Origin: Semisulcospira habei
Taxonomy: Eukaryota > Mollusca > Gastropoda > Semisulcospiridae
Assembly (NCBI GenBank): GCA_036245525.1
Contig: BTPG01000003.1
Coordinates: 186,617,533 to 186,681,532, forward strand
DNA: 64,000 nucleotides
Direction: 5' to 3'
Shown: piece by piece, positions 1 to 10,377 of the stretch
Numbering within the stretch: position 1 is the first letter of the stretch
Layout: the number at the start of each line of letters is the position of its first letter
Position numbers and translations under genes: made by a program
Notes under the pieces: model-generated
The model's database searches: none
What the model was told of the DNA's origin: nothing
Seen by the model: the letters and a program-made list of their open reading frames with translations, nothing else

Positions 1-50
1 AAAAAAAAAAAAAAAAAAAAAAAAATAGACATAAAGAACACAGGACTAAC

Positions 51-112
51 AAGAGACATAAATCCTCATCAGCCCCCGCGACTGCGGGGGCTGATGAGGA
101 TTTATGTCTCTT
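51..112. repeat. HA-family palindrome, perfect 29-bp arms
   Basis: Arms 51-79 and 84-112 are exact reverse complements around a 4-nt loop. Relative to other HA copies both arms carry the same changes (ATAAATCC and CATCAG on the left, mirrored on the right), so the arms changed together. No TTAA ends are recognisable. Confidence 0.9.
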
Positions 113-666
113 GCAGCTGGGCAGCGTTCGCTTTGCCCCCCCCCCCCCCCCAAGTTAAGGGGTTAGCAACAGAAATAAATCCTCATGAGCACACGCTGAT
201 AAACGGGGGGTGCCGGGTGGGTGGGTATGGGGGGTGGGGTGGGGGGAGGGGGTTCAGGAGGATTTATATCTTTTGCATTTGTTTCCTGAACTCCCGACGA
301 AGAAAGGGTTCATTTTGATCGTAAAAGTGGAGTTCTTATAAACTTTTTGTTTGAAACCTGCTGCAGCTTTCGTCATTCCTCCCCCCCTCCCCCCCCCCCC
401 CCCCTACTCCACGACCTTTTGACGTCAACGATTTGTGCGCCTGAGTGCATATCGTCATGGGATGCATAATCGAAAGCCATTTGGCTCTGCAAATTTGAAA
501 GCTCTTGCCGGTAACGTGGTTTAAGCCACTGGCACCATTACGTAAATGTCAAAGGGGTGTTGACGCGCTGGCATAAAATACTCGCAAACTTCATTCTCTC
601 CTCAAAATATAGTTTGCGCTGAGTACACGGTTCCATCTATTCAGCTCACGCAATCTCAACAAATCT
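113..666. other. Non-coding stretch, no gene seen
   Basis: Holds poly-C and poly-G runs (137-151, 381-403) and otherwise unremarkable sequence. I see no coding, RNA-gene or transposon signal beyond the flanking palindromes. Confidence 0.6.
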
Positions 667-734
667 GCAAGAGGCATACATCTTCATGAGCCCCCGCGTC
701 ACGCGGGGGGCCCATGAAGATCTATGCCTCTTGC
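667..734. repeat. HA-family palindrome
   Basis: GCAAGAGGCATA at the left is mirrored by TATGCCTCTTGC at the right, around a GC-rich centre. Arms pair almost throughout, with a few mismatches. Confidence 0.88.
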
Positions 735-939
735 TGGTCTAAACTAGGCATGTGCTTTTTTTTTATTTGAGGGGATCCTCCGCTGTTCATTATATGACTG
801 TCTTCGCCGAGAAGACAAAAAATTCACCAGAGCCACAAAAAGTTTTCCGACAGTCAATATTATTTTGCCCTTTTTTTCTTTACACCAATGGCAAAAAAAA
901 CTACTCGAAGGATCTCTGACTCTTAGCCCAACAACTTTA

Positions 940-1010
940 TGTGTGCCCGTCTGTGATTTTGGACCATACGGCCGGATGCCGTAATGTCCAAAATCACAGA
1001 CGGGCACACA
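940..1010. repeat. HC-family palindrome
   Basis: TGTGTGCCCGTCTGTGATTT on the left pairs with its mirror ending at 1010; arms of about 33 nt around a 5-nt loop. Both arms read CCCGTC/GACGGG where other copies read CTGGTC/GACCAG, a coordinated arm change. No TTAA at the ends. Confidence 0.88.
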
Positions 1011-1320
1011 TTTGCTTCCCTCGCAGACTACGAATTTACGGAGTGGTGTAGACAGGCTGCCCTAGGGTAAGGGGGGATGCCCCTGGGACGGTACCGGCTT
1101 ACTGACACTGAGTGAGACAATTACTGCGGCGTCTGGGTGACCGTCCAGGGATGGGAAGCAGACACATTATTGTACACGAGGCCCGCGCTAATGTTCCGCG
1201 GGTCACTCGGTCTCTGCTGTTTTCTTGGTATGTATTATGTTTGGATAGTTACGTTCAGCTGGATACTTTTGCCATCTTTGTCAAGACACAAGTAGGCCAA
1301 TATGGAGTGTAGCTTTTATC
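1011..1320. other. Non-coding stretch, nothing recognised
   Basis: Mixed-composition sequence between two palindromes. Short open frames here have no recognisable protein character. Confidence 0.5.
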
Positions 1321-1321
1321 A

Positions 1322-1411
1322 ACCCTTTTGGTGTCGGTAGCGGTTTTAGTCGCGATGATTCCTGCACGGAATCATTGCGACAAAAACCGCTACCGACACC
1401 CAAACGGTAAA
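1322..1411. repeat. HD-family palindrome element
   Basis: Nearly the whole 90 bp is one palindrome: GGTGTCGGTAGCGGTTTT at the left is mirrored at the right, around GATTCCTGCACGGAATC. The outer ends (CAACCC.../...GGTA) resemble TTAACCC termini seen in better copies but are eroded. Confidence 0.85.
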
Positions 1412-1933
1412 AAAGAAGGCTTGTGCTGAAAGCACACCTCTCAGATAGGTACCTAGTATGCCAAAGACATCTTCGGTTTGTCTTGTGTAGTCCGTGGGAA
1501 CTGGATGGCTCAGGTGGTTCTAGAGCGTTCAACTCTTTTTCTGAAAGGTCACGGATTCGGATCCAGCTGGCGTCAAACTTTGTTTAGACCCCATTTGGTG
1601 CTGCGTCATTGAAATGACCTTTATGGTGGACAAAGTACGTTCAGCCTATAAAGGTTTAACTTTTTTTTTCTGTAGTCAGGTTCTCAACAGTCACAGGACG
1701 AATCGATTATAAGACCGAGAGAGTCTACAATCTCCACCCAAATAGCTTTTATTCAGATGAGTATTTCCGATCACAAAATTATTTTCATCAGGTTATTTTT
1801 CACAAATTTCCACGAAGTTATTTCCAGCAGAGTTCCACAGTTCTATTTCCCAACAAAATTCCAAGCAGATTTTCCCCACAGGATTATGCTACAGTTCCGT
1901 TGAATTCCGTTGAGACACATCGACCATGATAGT
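1412..1933. other. Non-coding stretch, no gene seen
   Basis: AT-leaning sequence with loose repetition of TTCCACA/TTTCC motifs between about 1740 and 1910. No convincing reading frame. Confidence 0.5.
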
Positions 1934-2153
1934 TTAACAATTGACTGTCAGTGGACGCATCAAATTATTGCTTTTTCCAAGTCGTTGTTAATTCAACAGC
2001 AAAGAACCCCAGCCGTCTAAGGAACATGGACACAAAGTGGTTTCAGCAAGAGGCATAGATCCTCATGGGCCCCCGCAAACTGCGGGGCCCATGAAGATCT
2101 ATGTTTCTTCCAGTTAGATCGTGTTCACTTTTTCTCGGTTGTGAAGGGGTTAA
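1934..2153 (-). mobile_element. HA-family element with palindrome (TTAA ends)
   Basis: The palindrome spans 2046-2112. The right end reads GTGAAGGGGTTAA, the HA terminal motif. The left end near TTTAACAATTGACTG is eroded. The sequence before the palindrome (AACATGGACACAAAGTGG) recurs in the same place in other HA copies, so the element is more than the hairpin. The left boundary is uncertain. Confidence 0.7.
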
Positions 2154-2335
2154 AGAAGGAGACAGCAGCTATTCCAGCACCATTCTTGAATCGTCACATC
2201 CGGTCGGTATCATTTTGCCAGTGTTGTCAGAACTGCGTAGGCTTTGATTAATGTTGTCACTCAGGGCTGATCGGCTTATGCGTTGTCTGGACAACGTTTC
2301 AGTGCCGGATACTTCCCCGTGTGCAAAAGACCCCC

Positions 2336-2402
2336 GGGTCGACGTTTGGCCGTCATTGGCCCGCGTACCGTGGGCTTACGGCAGGCGAAATCGGCCCGAT
2401 AA
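2336..2402. repeat. Decayed HF-family palindrome
   Basis: A partly symmetrical GC-rich segment with GGCCCGCGTAC on the left and ATCGGCCCGATAACCTTTTG on the right. The right end matches the HF copies near 36140 and 37280. The arms are too diverged to pair fully. Confidence 0.55.
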
Positions 2403-2540
2403 CCTTTTGCACGTTGGGTTCATCACTTAGTCACAGTGGACATTGTGGACAAAAACATAATCTTGTCTCAAACCATCGCAGAATGAATGCCAGACTCCGA
2501 CAACCGCGGTGTGTGAGGAAGGCAGGGGTGTAGGTTGCAT

Positions 2541-2607
2541 GCAAGAGGCATAGCTCCTCATGAGCCCCCGCATCTGCGGGGGCTTATGAGGATCTATGCC
2601 TCTTGCA
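2541..2607. repeat. HA-family palindrome
   Basis: GCAAGAGGCATAG is mirrored at the right around CCCCCGCATCTGCGGGGG. Near-perfect pairing with about two mismatches. Confidence 0.9.
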
Positions 2608-3095
2608 GTTTGATGCATTTTACTGTGTCCTAAACTTATGGGGACTTGTGCCTCTTGCGTTGCTGTAGTTTTAATTAATCATCTTTGTCCTGATAAGGAT
2701 AGCTAACTAAGTGTGCTCAGACGCCTGATCAAGCACACATCTCACTTCGACTATGACCCGTCATAATAATATCAGGCTTCCTGCAGGCAGCAGACCACAG
2801 TCGCTGTATGCAGTGTTCTGATAAGTTTGTAAGGCGTGTGACCACAGGAAGGAAAAGCCAACACTAATCACACCATCTCTCTATCACCTCCATCTGGTAA
2901 ATACTAAACGTACACCTCTACACTCTGCATCTCTCACTGGTACATAAGTTAGCACATTCGATACGCCGCGTATCCGGATCGGACACGTCTCGAATGAGTT
3001 ACAAACCTGAAACTAACTTTTACCCAAAAATAAGAGAAAAATAAAAATAAAAATAACTAACTAATAAATATAATAAATGATGACTAAATAAATAA

Positions 3096-3148
<53 letters not shown>

Positions 3149-3802
3149 GCAGGTTGACTACCCAAGTTCCCATTTCGGGTCTGTTTATTTTCAAACAACT
3201 TTGTTGTCTTTCGAAATAAAATTTCAGCTGTCTTCCCCCGTTAGGACGTGTCGCAAAATCAGCGCCAACTGAACCTACGTTTCAATGCCTTGTGACTTGC
3301 ATGATGAATATTTTTCTCTGGCTTTCAACGCTTTCAAATCAGTTAAAAAAAAAAAAAAAAAAAAGAAAGAAAGGTCGACGGAAAGGTGCCAAATGAAACT
3401 CTTGGAATGAGTGTTAGTTTTGGCGGGACATTTGTTCGGAGGACTCTCGAGATGGGCAGAGAGACGTCCATACGTCGATGAAAATGGCTCTATGTTGCAT
3501 ATTTTGGAGTGACCAGCTGTATGAGAGATCACATGTCATTAACGACCATCATTTAGGTGGCTGTAGCCACTCTGATATACAAAGACCTTATAACGGACAT
3601 GCTATTTGAACAAGCCCGTCGTTTTGCCAGGACTCACTACCAGTAGACGCAGATAATATTCTGAAATCGTTTACGAATTCAACGCTAAAGAGCCCAAGGC
3701 GATCAAGGAAAAAAACAAAAACAACAACATCAACAACATAATAATAAAAAATAATGAAACCTAAACTCCATGCAGCGCAGGCATGAGTAGCCAGTGATGT
3801 CA
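2608..3802. other. Non-coding stretch with (AAAT)n and a half HG palindrome
   Basis: Contains half of an HG palindrome (about 2957-2996, GCCGCGTATCCGGA then CACGTCTCGAATGAGTTA), an AAAT-type microsatellite (about 3030-3147) and a 20-nt poly-A run at 3344-3363. No gene is evident. Confidence 0.6.
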
Positions 3803-3870
3803 GCAAGAGGCATAGATCCTCATGAGCCCCCGCAACTGCGCGTGCTCATGAGGATCTGTGTCTCTTGCAG
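3803..3870 (-). repeat. HA-family palindrome
   Basis: Standard HA core with one mismatched segment in the right arm. It is followed by TCTCGGCAACGAAAGGGTTAA (3893-3913), the expected HA right terminus with TTAA. Confidence 0.88.
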
Positions 3871-3947
3871 TTGTTGGACCGTGCTTACTATTTCTCGGCA
3901 ACGAAAGGGTTAAAGTGCCCAGAAAAGATGGAAGAAGAAAGCACCCT

Positions 3948-4482
3948 TACTTACTTACTTACGCCTGTCACCCCTCCCAGGGTATAGGCCGTCGACGAGA
4001 GACCTGCAGCGACTCCTGTCCTGTGCTTCTCCTTTGATTTTACTCCAGGTGGTTCCCAGTCTCTTGATGTCAGCTTGGAGATCTCGACGCCAGGTGTTTC
4101 TCGGCCTACCTCTTTTTCTCTTTCCCTGGGGGTTCCATGAAAATGCCTGCCTAGTGATACTGGAAGCTGGCTTTCTCAGACTGTGACCAGTCCATCCCCA
4201 TCTTCTTCGCCCAATTCCATTCTCTGCTGTTATCTGCTCTGTTCTCTCCCAGAGTCTGACGTTGCTGATCTTCTCTGGCCAGTGGATTTTCAGGATTCTT
4301 CTAAGGCAACTGTTTATGAAGATCTGTACTCTGTTGACTGTGTTTTTTGTCAACCTCCAAGTCTCTGCTCCATATAGGAGAACTGCTTTTACGTTTGAGT
4401 TGAAAATCCGAACTTTGGTGTGTTGCGACAGCTCTCTGGAACTCCACACTTTTTTCAACTGGAGAAAGGCTGCTATGGCTTT
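3948..4482 (-). mobile_element. 5'-truncated RTE-type LINE, 3' end of the reverse transcriptase
   Basis: The minus-strand translation gives the RTE-type RT C-terminus: a VKAVLLYGAETWRLTK segment, then WTGHSLRKP, KRKRGRPRNTWRRDL and a final VDGLYPGRGD. The element ends in TAAGTAAGTAAG at its 3' side (3948-3962). It is bounded by a direct repeat, AAGAAGAAAGCACCCT, at 3932-3947 and 4483-4498, a 16-bp target-site duplication. Endonuclease and RT palm are missing, so it is a dead-on-arrival 3' fragment. The open frame runs a little past the element into flanking DNA (about to 4572). Confidence 0.88.
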
Positions 4483-4498
4483 AAGAAGAAAGCACCCT

Positions 4499-4636
4499 GG
4501 CGACAGTAAATTTGCTGCAGACAACCCTCTCAGACATCTGTGGGAAGTGGTAGACCGCAGGGACATACACAAATGTCATCAGACCATCCTAGACAGCCTG
4601 AAACTCCCAAAGACCTTCTCTGCTCGTCGAACCTAG
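4499..4636 (+). other. Short open frame at the RTE insertion site, unrecognised
   Basis: Downstream of the RTE target-site duplication the plus strand reads openly to a stop at 4636, with a protein-like composition (contains NPLRHLWEVVDRRDIHKCHQ). I cannot assign it. It may be a remnant of a pre-existing coding repeat into which the RTE element jumped. Chance is possible at this length. Confidence 0.25.
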
Positions 4637-5042
4637 ATGGACTGTGCGTTCGTGAGACGTAGATCTAAATTTTCGTACTGACGGCTCTTAGGCGTTCGTT
4701 AGTCATAAATCTAAAATTTTCGCGAGTGCGACCATGCCTCTTTACGCGACACATTGTGCGGGACAATCCAAGATACTGTAGCCTGGCGTGTCGACACAAT
4801 GTCGATATTACTATTAATATTAGCCAGCAATGATTTGGTCAATATAGCAGACACAAATTAGAGTCGGCAAGAGGGATAGGTCATCATAAACCCCCGGAAT
4901 TATTTGGGGCTTATATATATGAGTGCGTTTTATGCGAAGGTATCGCGTTAATTGAAGATTTTTATTTTTTTTATTTTTTTATATATTATCTTGGCGAAAC
5001 ATTGATGTACTTAATATCCAGCAAAAGTGAAAATGATACTGT

Positions 5043-5112
5043 CTGCAAGAGACAGAGATCCTCATGAGTCCCCGCAAATGCGGAGGCTCATGAGGCTCTA
5101 TGTCTTTTGCAG
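5043..5112. repeat. HA-family palindrome
   Basis: CTGCAAGAGACAGAGATCC on the left is mirrored on the right with a few mismatches around CCCCGCAAATGCGGAGG. Confidence 0.88.
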
Positions 5113-5184
5113 ATAAGTTTGTTTCATGCAAAGGTGTAGTGGCAATTTAAGGTGGGACACAGATTAGGTTTTCATAAAACAGGC

Positions 5185-5254
5185 CTGCAAGAGACGTAGA
5201 TCCTCATGAGCCCCCGCAATTGCGGGGGCTCATGAGGATCTATGCCTCTTGCAG
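5185..5254. repeat. HA-family palindrome, nearly perfect
   Basis: Arms of about 34 nt (5185-5218 and 5221-5254) pair with one or two mismatches around CCCCCGCAATTGCGGGGG. Confidence 0.92.
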
Positions 5255-5502
5255 ATAGACAAATGTTCTACAAGAGTGTAGTGGCAATTCAAGATATTAG
5301 CCTGGCGGGACAGTGATGTAGCGAATATCGAACTTTCGCGAGACACGGTAATCACGTCTGCATATTCATCTCACTCGAATTCACGAGAAGGGTGTCCGTG
5401 ACTTATCGTCCGCGGGCGAATTCGCCTCCCTTGGGTAGGGCTACTTACAGAGAATTTGCAAGTGTTAGAGTATACTGGACTGTGGTGTTGAGGTATTGGT
5501 GT

Positions 5503-5610
5503 GTGTGCGTATGTGTGTGTGTGTGTGTGCGTGTGTGCTTGCGTGTGTGTCTGTGTGTGTGTGTGTGTGTCTGTGTGTGTGTGTGCTTGTGTGTTTGTTT
5601 GTTTGTGCTT
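5503..5610. repeat. (GT)n microsatellite, imperfect
   Basis: GT repeats with GC and CT interruptions. The cysteine/valine-rich open frames here are artefacts of the repeat. Confidence 0.9.
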
Positions 5611-6104
5611 ATGTTTCTGTGTAAAAGAGCATATGTTAATCTCGAGTTTTTATTTTATGACCGTTTCCTGTTTGCAGACACTGTTGCTAGAAGTAAAAGA
5701 AAATGACCAAAAGTTTGGGCTTTGTTGAATCATTCAAGCCTCCCCCACCCCTATCGCCCTCACCAAAATCTCAAACCGATGTACCTGCTCTGCACTGAGC
5801 GTTTGAATCCTGATCCTCCTCATGATCGATTTTCTTAACACTTCCCTCCGTTCACCTAGCGCAGCGGACTTCAGAAAACCTATTTATTCTAGAGATCAAA
5901 TCCCGCAAAAAAGAGAGAAAAAAGAAAGAGAAAGAAATAAAGAAAAGAAATCACGCTTAGAAAAGACACGTAGAACACAATTGGTTCTGTTGTACTTGCC
6001 CTTTCTAATCGTGTTTATTTTTTTTTCTTCTTGGGATTCTCTTTGCATTTTACACGCCCTTGCAAGTCACCTTTCCGATTGGGATTTGTATTCATTCTAA
6101 ACCA
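5611..6104. other. Non-coding stretch with a small inverted pair
   Basis: Around 5950-6012 two diverged pieces of the repeat ending CACGCTTAGAAAAGAC face each other as an imperfect inverted repeat; the same repeat end recurs at 13370 and 57765. Otherwise nothing is recognised. Confidence 0.5.
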
Positions 6105-6318
6105 TTAACCCATTCATCCCTGACGCACTACAGCAGGAGATGGGTCGACCATGATAACTCAAGGGTAGTGCCAGATTAGCTTGGCGCCCGTCGGCGCCAA
6201 GCTAATCTGGCACTGCCCTTGAATTATCCTGGTCGATCCATCTCCTGCAACTGGTGCATAATCATTAGATGACGCCTCCAAAATTTGGGAAATACGGCCG
6301 TCGGGCTGAATGAGTTAA
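6105..6318 (+). mobile_element. HB-family element, complete, TTAA at both ends
   Basis: TTAA at 6105-6108 and 6315-6318. Inverted termini read TTAACCCATTCATCCC and GGGCTGAATGAGTTAA. The long palindrome (6132-6248) has the core TTAGCTTGGCGCC around a CGTC loop. It belongs to the HB subfamily with GGTAGTGCC and ATTAGC in the arms. Length is 214 bp with no coding capacity. The structure fits a nonautonomous TTAA-target (piggyBac-type) transposon; the superfamily is inferred from the ends alone. Confidence 0.85.
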
Positions 6319-6718
6319 TTTCCTTCTCGAATCTCCAGTTCAAAGATTAGTTCTAAACACGCATAATATTGAACGCATGATGACTTCATAATAATAAACC
6401 GTATTATAGGCGCTTTCTCAATTTGGGAAATCGACTCAAGCGCCGCGCCTGAACCCAACACACCACTCACGAAACAGACACGGATTACGCCATTTAGACA
6501 ACACGTACAGACAACGAAGGCCTCAGCTACTGAGTTACAGGATTTTGATCGCTGTATTTGAAATTTGTAAAGTGCCTGAGACCGTACCAAAGTGTGGTGT
6601 GTGTGTGTGGGGGGGGGGGGGGTGGAAACCCGAGTACCCGAGAAAGCCCCCGACTTCACTGACAGTAACCCCCCCTCCCTCCCAGCTGCCAAACCTTCAA
6701 ACGTCACAATTTGAGGTA
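6319..6718. other. Non-coding stretch, nothing recognised
   Basis: Contains a 14-nt G run (6609-6622). Open frames on both strands show no recognisable protein family. Confidence 0.5.
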
Positions 6719-6981
6719 TTAACCCCTTCGCTGCCATGGCGCCGATTTGCTTCGACATACTGTAATTCGTGTCACCCCCCCCCCTCCCCCCCCCACCAAA
6801 CCCCCCAAAAAAACAACAACAAACAAAAAATCACTACCAGCCGCTGAAGGAGCAGGGCTACAAAGTGGTGTCAGCAAGAGGCCTAGATCCTCATAAGCCC
6901 CCGCAACTGCGGAGGCTCATGAAGATCTATGCCTCTTGTAGCTGGATCGTGTTCACTCTATCTCGGCAGTGAAGGGGTTAA
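6719..6981 (-). mobile_element. HA-family element, complete, TTAA at both ends
   Basis: Ends are TTAACCCCTTCGCTGCC at the left and GGCAGTGAAGGGGTTAA at the right, an inverted repeat with one mismatch. The palindrome spans 6873-6941. The element is longer than usual (263 bp) because C and A tracts have expanded at about 6775-6830. Confidence 0.85.
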
Positions 6982-7203
6982 TAGCTACGCCATGCGTTCG
7001 GCCAGCAAAGCCGGAAGTCGATCGCTTTTAAGGTTTCATGAAATTACAGTGTCTTTATCTGTTCCTGTACGGTGCGTTGGGAAAGGACCCCTACAAAAAC
7101 TGCAGCCACTTGACTAAATCCTCATGGAAAATCTTAGACGCAACACCCAGCGAAACAGGCCCATGAGTCGGTATAAGGATGCTAGGTGGGAGAGATATCT
7201 TCA

Positions 7204-7274
7204 AGCAAGTAGAATAGATTCTCAATAGCTCCCTGCTGCTGCAGGGACCCTTTGAGAATCTATGCCTCTTGCAG
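7204..7274. repeat. Diverged HA-family palindrome
   Basis: The arms keep TAGATTCTCAA / TTTGAGAATCTA pairing and the GCAAG...CTTGC ends, but the centre is altered. Confidence 0.7.
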
Positions 7275-7350
7275 AGTGAGGAACATTTTTTTAGATTTGT
7301 TTTGTTTGTTGACAGCATTCAAGTTTTTTTGTTGGAAATTTTCTCTTTCA

Positions 7351-7418
7351 GCAAGAGGCCTAGCTTCTCATGAGCCCCTGCATCCGCAGCGGCTCATGAG
7401 ATTCTTGGCCTCTTGCAG
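7351..7418. repeat. HA-family palindrome
   Basis: GCAAGAGGCCTAG at the left is matched by CTTGGCCTCTTGC at the right around CTCATGAG...CTCATGAG. Both arms carry GGCC in place of the usual GGCAT, a coordinated change. Confidence 0.85.
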
Positions 7419-7815
7419 ATAGATGGGCGTTGGACGCGTCATTCTTGATGGAGGACAAGTGTTATACGCAGCTTTCTGGCCGGAAAAGTGAAAATCAATT
7501 CCAAGCAGATCTTCTTTTATCACGTTGCTTTGATTAAAGAGCCGAACGGAGCAACTGTGCGTAAGAATCGATTAAGATCCACTAAAAAAAAGGAAAGATT
7601 AGAGGTGGTAAGTGAAAAACCAAAATGAGACACAGAGAGGCGAAGGGAGGAGGGTTGGGGTGGAGGGGTGGGGGGGGGGGGTAGAGAAAAAGAGAAGATG
7701 ACTGACTGACTGACTGACCACTCAAGAGATATATGGCGCGCAGGACTCTTTCTCAATCATGCTAATATCAAGGAGAACGGCACGTATACTGCACATAAAA
7801 GCATTTAAAGGAGAG
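7419..7815. other. Non-coding stretch
   Basis: Contains a G run (7665-7681) and a short GACT repeat (7700-7719). No gene seen. Confidence 0.5.
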
Positions 7816-8036
7816 AATGAATGAATGAATGAATGAATGAATGAATGAATGAATGAATGAATGATACCTTATTTCTCAAGGATGGAAATAATAGGCGTAC
7901 AGGCATCTTTTCGTGTTTGTCCTTGCTAAACTACAACATTAAAACATGTTAACAGCACAATCAAGCGGCTACACCCACAGGTCACTTGTGTTACATTCCG
8001 ATATAAGTTCACAAGTCGCTGAAGGTTACATTCGCG

Positions 8037-8129
<93 letters not shown>

Positions 8130-8141
8130 GCGCGCGCGCGA

Positions 8142-8172
<31 letters not shown>

Positions 8173-9070
8173 CACACACACACACATCAATTGACAAGGG
8201 TCTTGGGGGGGGGGGGGGGTGCGATGTAAAGTGAGTGTTTATAGACAGCGACTGCGCGCTTATGATACAGCTACTCTTGTATATAAATATAGTGAACAGG
8301 CAAAACACTACAGCAAAGAGAAATATATAAAAACTAACAAGTGCAAAACGGAGAACCACAACAATGCGTTAATAAAAGGAAATCTTACATGGCTCTTTTG
8401 GACACATTATCTACGTTTCTTTTAAGTTTGCTCTGAGATATATTTAAAAGCTTTTGTCCTAAACAATGGAAGATGTCTCGTTTGTTGTATATGTGGAGGA
8501 AGTGAGTTCCATAAATAGGCTCCCGCATACGAAAGGCTGGATTTAAACAAGTCAATTCGCGGTCGTTGAATGACGAGACTGTTCCTCGGAAGTGCTGTAA
8601 ACCCTTTTGCTCTCAGTGAAAAGATTAGCCAGGTAGAGGGGGATTTCCAATTCAGTGCTTTGTGCATAAGTAAACACTTATTTAACGTAAGGTGTTGATG
8701 TAAAGGAAGGAGCCCTGTTGCCTGAAGCTTTTCCTCCAAAGTAAGAGAGGGGATTGGGAGGATCAGTTAATCTGCGAGCTTGTATAGAGAATCCTCTTAA
8801 TCCTTTTAAGGTTAGCTTCATTACAGCGTCCCAAATAGTAGATGCGTAGTCAATGTGAGGTTTTATGTAGGAGTTGAAAAATAGCTTACGTGTCAGTATC
8901 AATGATAGATTTTAATCTTGACAGTAAAATAGCTTCTTTCATAATGTTTTTCCTAGTTGTGTTAGATGGGGCAAACAGCACAGTTGTTCGTCAACAATTA
9001 CCCCGAGGAGACGATATTCTTTGATTTGCTCAATGGGAACTGAGTCAAAAGAGTGGCTAAGTGAAGGGGG
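7816..9070 (-). mobile_element. 5'-truncated CR1-like LINE, 3' end of the RT and 3' tail
   Basis: Minus-strand translation in shifting frames gives the C-terminal part of a LINE ORF2: SVPIEQIKEYRLLGVIVDEQ (near 9045), RKLFFNSYIKPHIDYAST (near 8890) and PRIDLFKSSLSYAGAYLWNS (near 8550), ending at about 8422. The 3' untranslated part runs to a (CATT)n tail, read on the plus strand as (GAAT)n at 7816-7864. A long CA microsatellite sits inside it. Stops and frame changes make it a pseudogene. The clade is tentative. Confidence 0.75.
8039..8186. repeat. (CA)n/(CG)n microsatellite
   Basis: CA repeats with a CG-alternating insert (8128-8149). The alternating purine-pyrimidine track could adopt Z-DNA. 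Confidence 0.95.
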
Positions 9071-9423
9071 GAGGGGGGGGGGGGGAAGCCAGTGAAGGTC
9101 TTTCAGTATAGGGGTTACGTGGTCTCGTTTTCGCCTGCGCCTCAGCCTTGCGGTATTATTTTGAACTCGCTGAAGGTGGCAAATCTGCTCAGATGGAAGA
9201 CCAAAAAGCAGAGAATTGCAGTAGTCAAGACGGCTCGTGACTAAAGCATTCACTAACTTTGCAGTGGCAGATTCAGAAAGACTGTGTCGGACAGATGCGA
9301 TGCGTCTCAGAGAGTATGAATCACCACGACAGATTTCACCGACGTGATCCTGCATATTCAAAGTCTTATCGAGCTTGACACAAAGATATTTGACCGAAGA
9401 CTGAAATGGAATATCAGTGTCAT

Positions 9424-10015
9424 CTATGCGTAAATACTCAGTGTGAATTTGTTAAAGTCGGGATGCTGCGCCAACGGGCAGTAACTCTGTTTTTTTTCTG
9501 GGTTTAACATAAGTTTGTTACTGTCCATCCATGTCGTGACATCGTCAACACAAGACATGGTGCCAGTTTCAACAGACTGAAATTCCCCAGGTGGACTACG
9601 CTGAGAGATTTCGGTGTCATCTGCATACTTATGATAAGAACACTGATGGCTGGAAATAACATCTGACAGCTGTTGTGAATACAACGTAAACAATACAGGG
9701 CCTAAGACAGAGCCCTAATGCACTCCAAACTCCAGAATGGAAGGTCTAGAGACTGTCTATTACACCTACAAACTGGTACCGATCGGAAAGGTAAGATTCA
9801 AACCAAGAGAGAACCGTTTCACGCAGGCCAAAAGTGATTTCAAGCCTCTTCATGAGAATGGAATGGTCCAGCGTATCGAAAGCAGCACTGAGATCCAACA
9901 GGGCCACAAGGGAGACAAGTCTCTCATCTGCTTTACAAAGCAAGTCATTTAGAACACTCAGCATTGCTGTCTCCACGCTGTGACCTTTCATATAGGCGGA
10001 CTTCCAACAGACCAT
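9424..10015 (-). pseudogene. Reverse transcriptase palm region of the LINE
   Basis: Two overlapping-frame pieces. 10015-9746 reads through GHSVETAMLSVLN and DLSAAFDTLDHSILMKRLEI (RT block with the first catalytic Asp). 9693-9424 reads SSHQCSYHKYADDTEIS (the YxDD active site), followed by SCVDDVTTWMDSNKLMLNPE. A frameshift lies between them at about 9700-9740. Confidence 0.8.
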
Positions 10016-10377
10016 TCATCTCTAAGTGTTCCAGAAGCTGTTGTAAGACAACTTTCTCCAGTACCTTAGAAATGAATGGTAGGTTGGATACAGGTCTGTA
10101 GTTTTTAGGGTATTTCTGTCCAAGCCCGGTTTATTTTAGCAACGGGGTAACAACAGCCTGTTTGACAAATTTTACAAGTTTACAATAGCAGCAATCAACG
10201 GTGCAAGATCGCTGATGCACTGCTTTTGAAAACAACTCGGAACAGGATCCAACATGCAACATTTTGTTGGAGACTTTGCAATTATGGCAGTAATGTCGCT
10301 TTCTGTAACATAGTTGAACTTTGCAAAACATGGACCATCATAAACAGCAAAAACGGGCGGATCGCACAGCTTAGCAT

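Larger units (their letters stand above)
4760..5340. repeat. Three tandem diverged units, each with an HA-like hairpin
   Basis: A larger unit recurs with a hairpin followed by a shared flank. Hairpins sit at about 4866-4916 (decayed), 5043-5112 and 5185-5254. The flank motifs GTAGTGGCAATT and TAGCCTGGCG...GACA...GATGTA repeat after or before them. Unit length is roughly 140-180 bp. The second and third hairpins are near-perfect HA palindromes. Confidence 0.7.
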
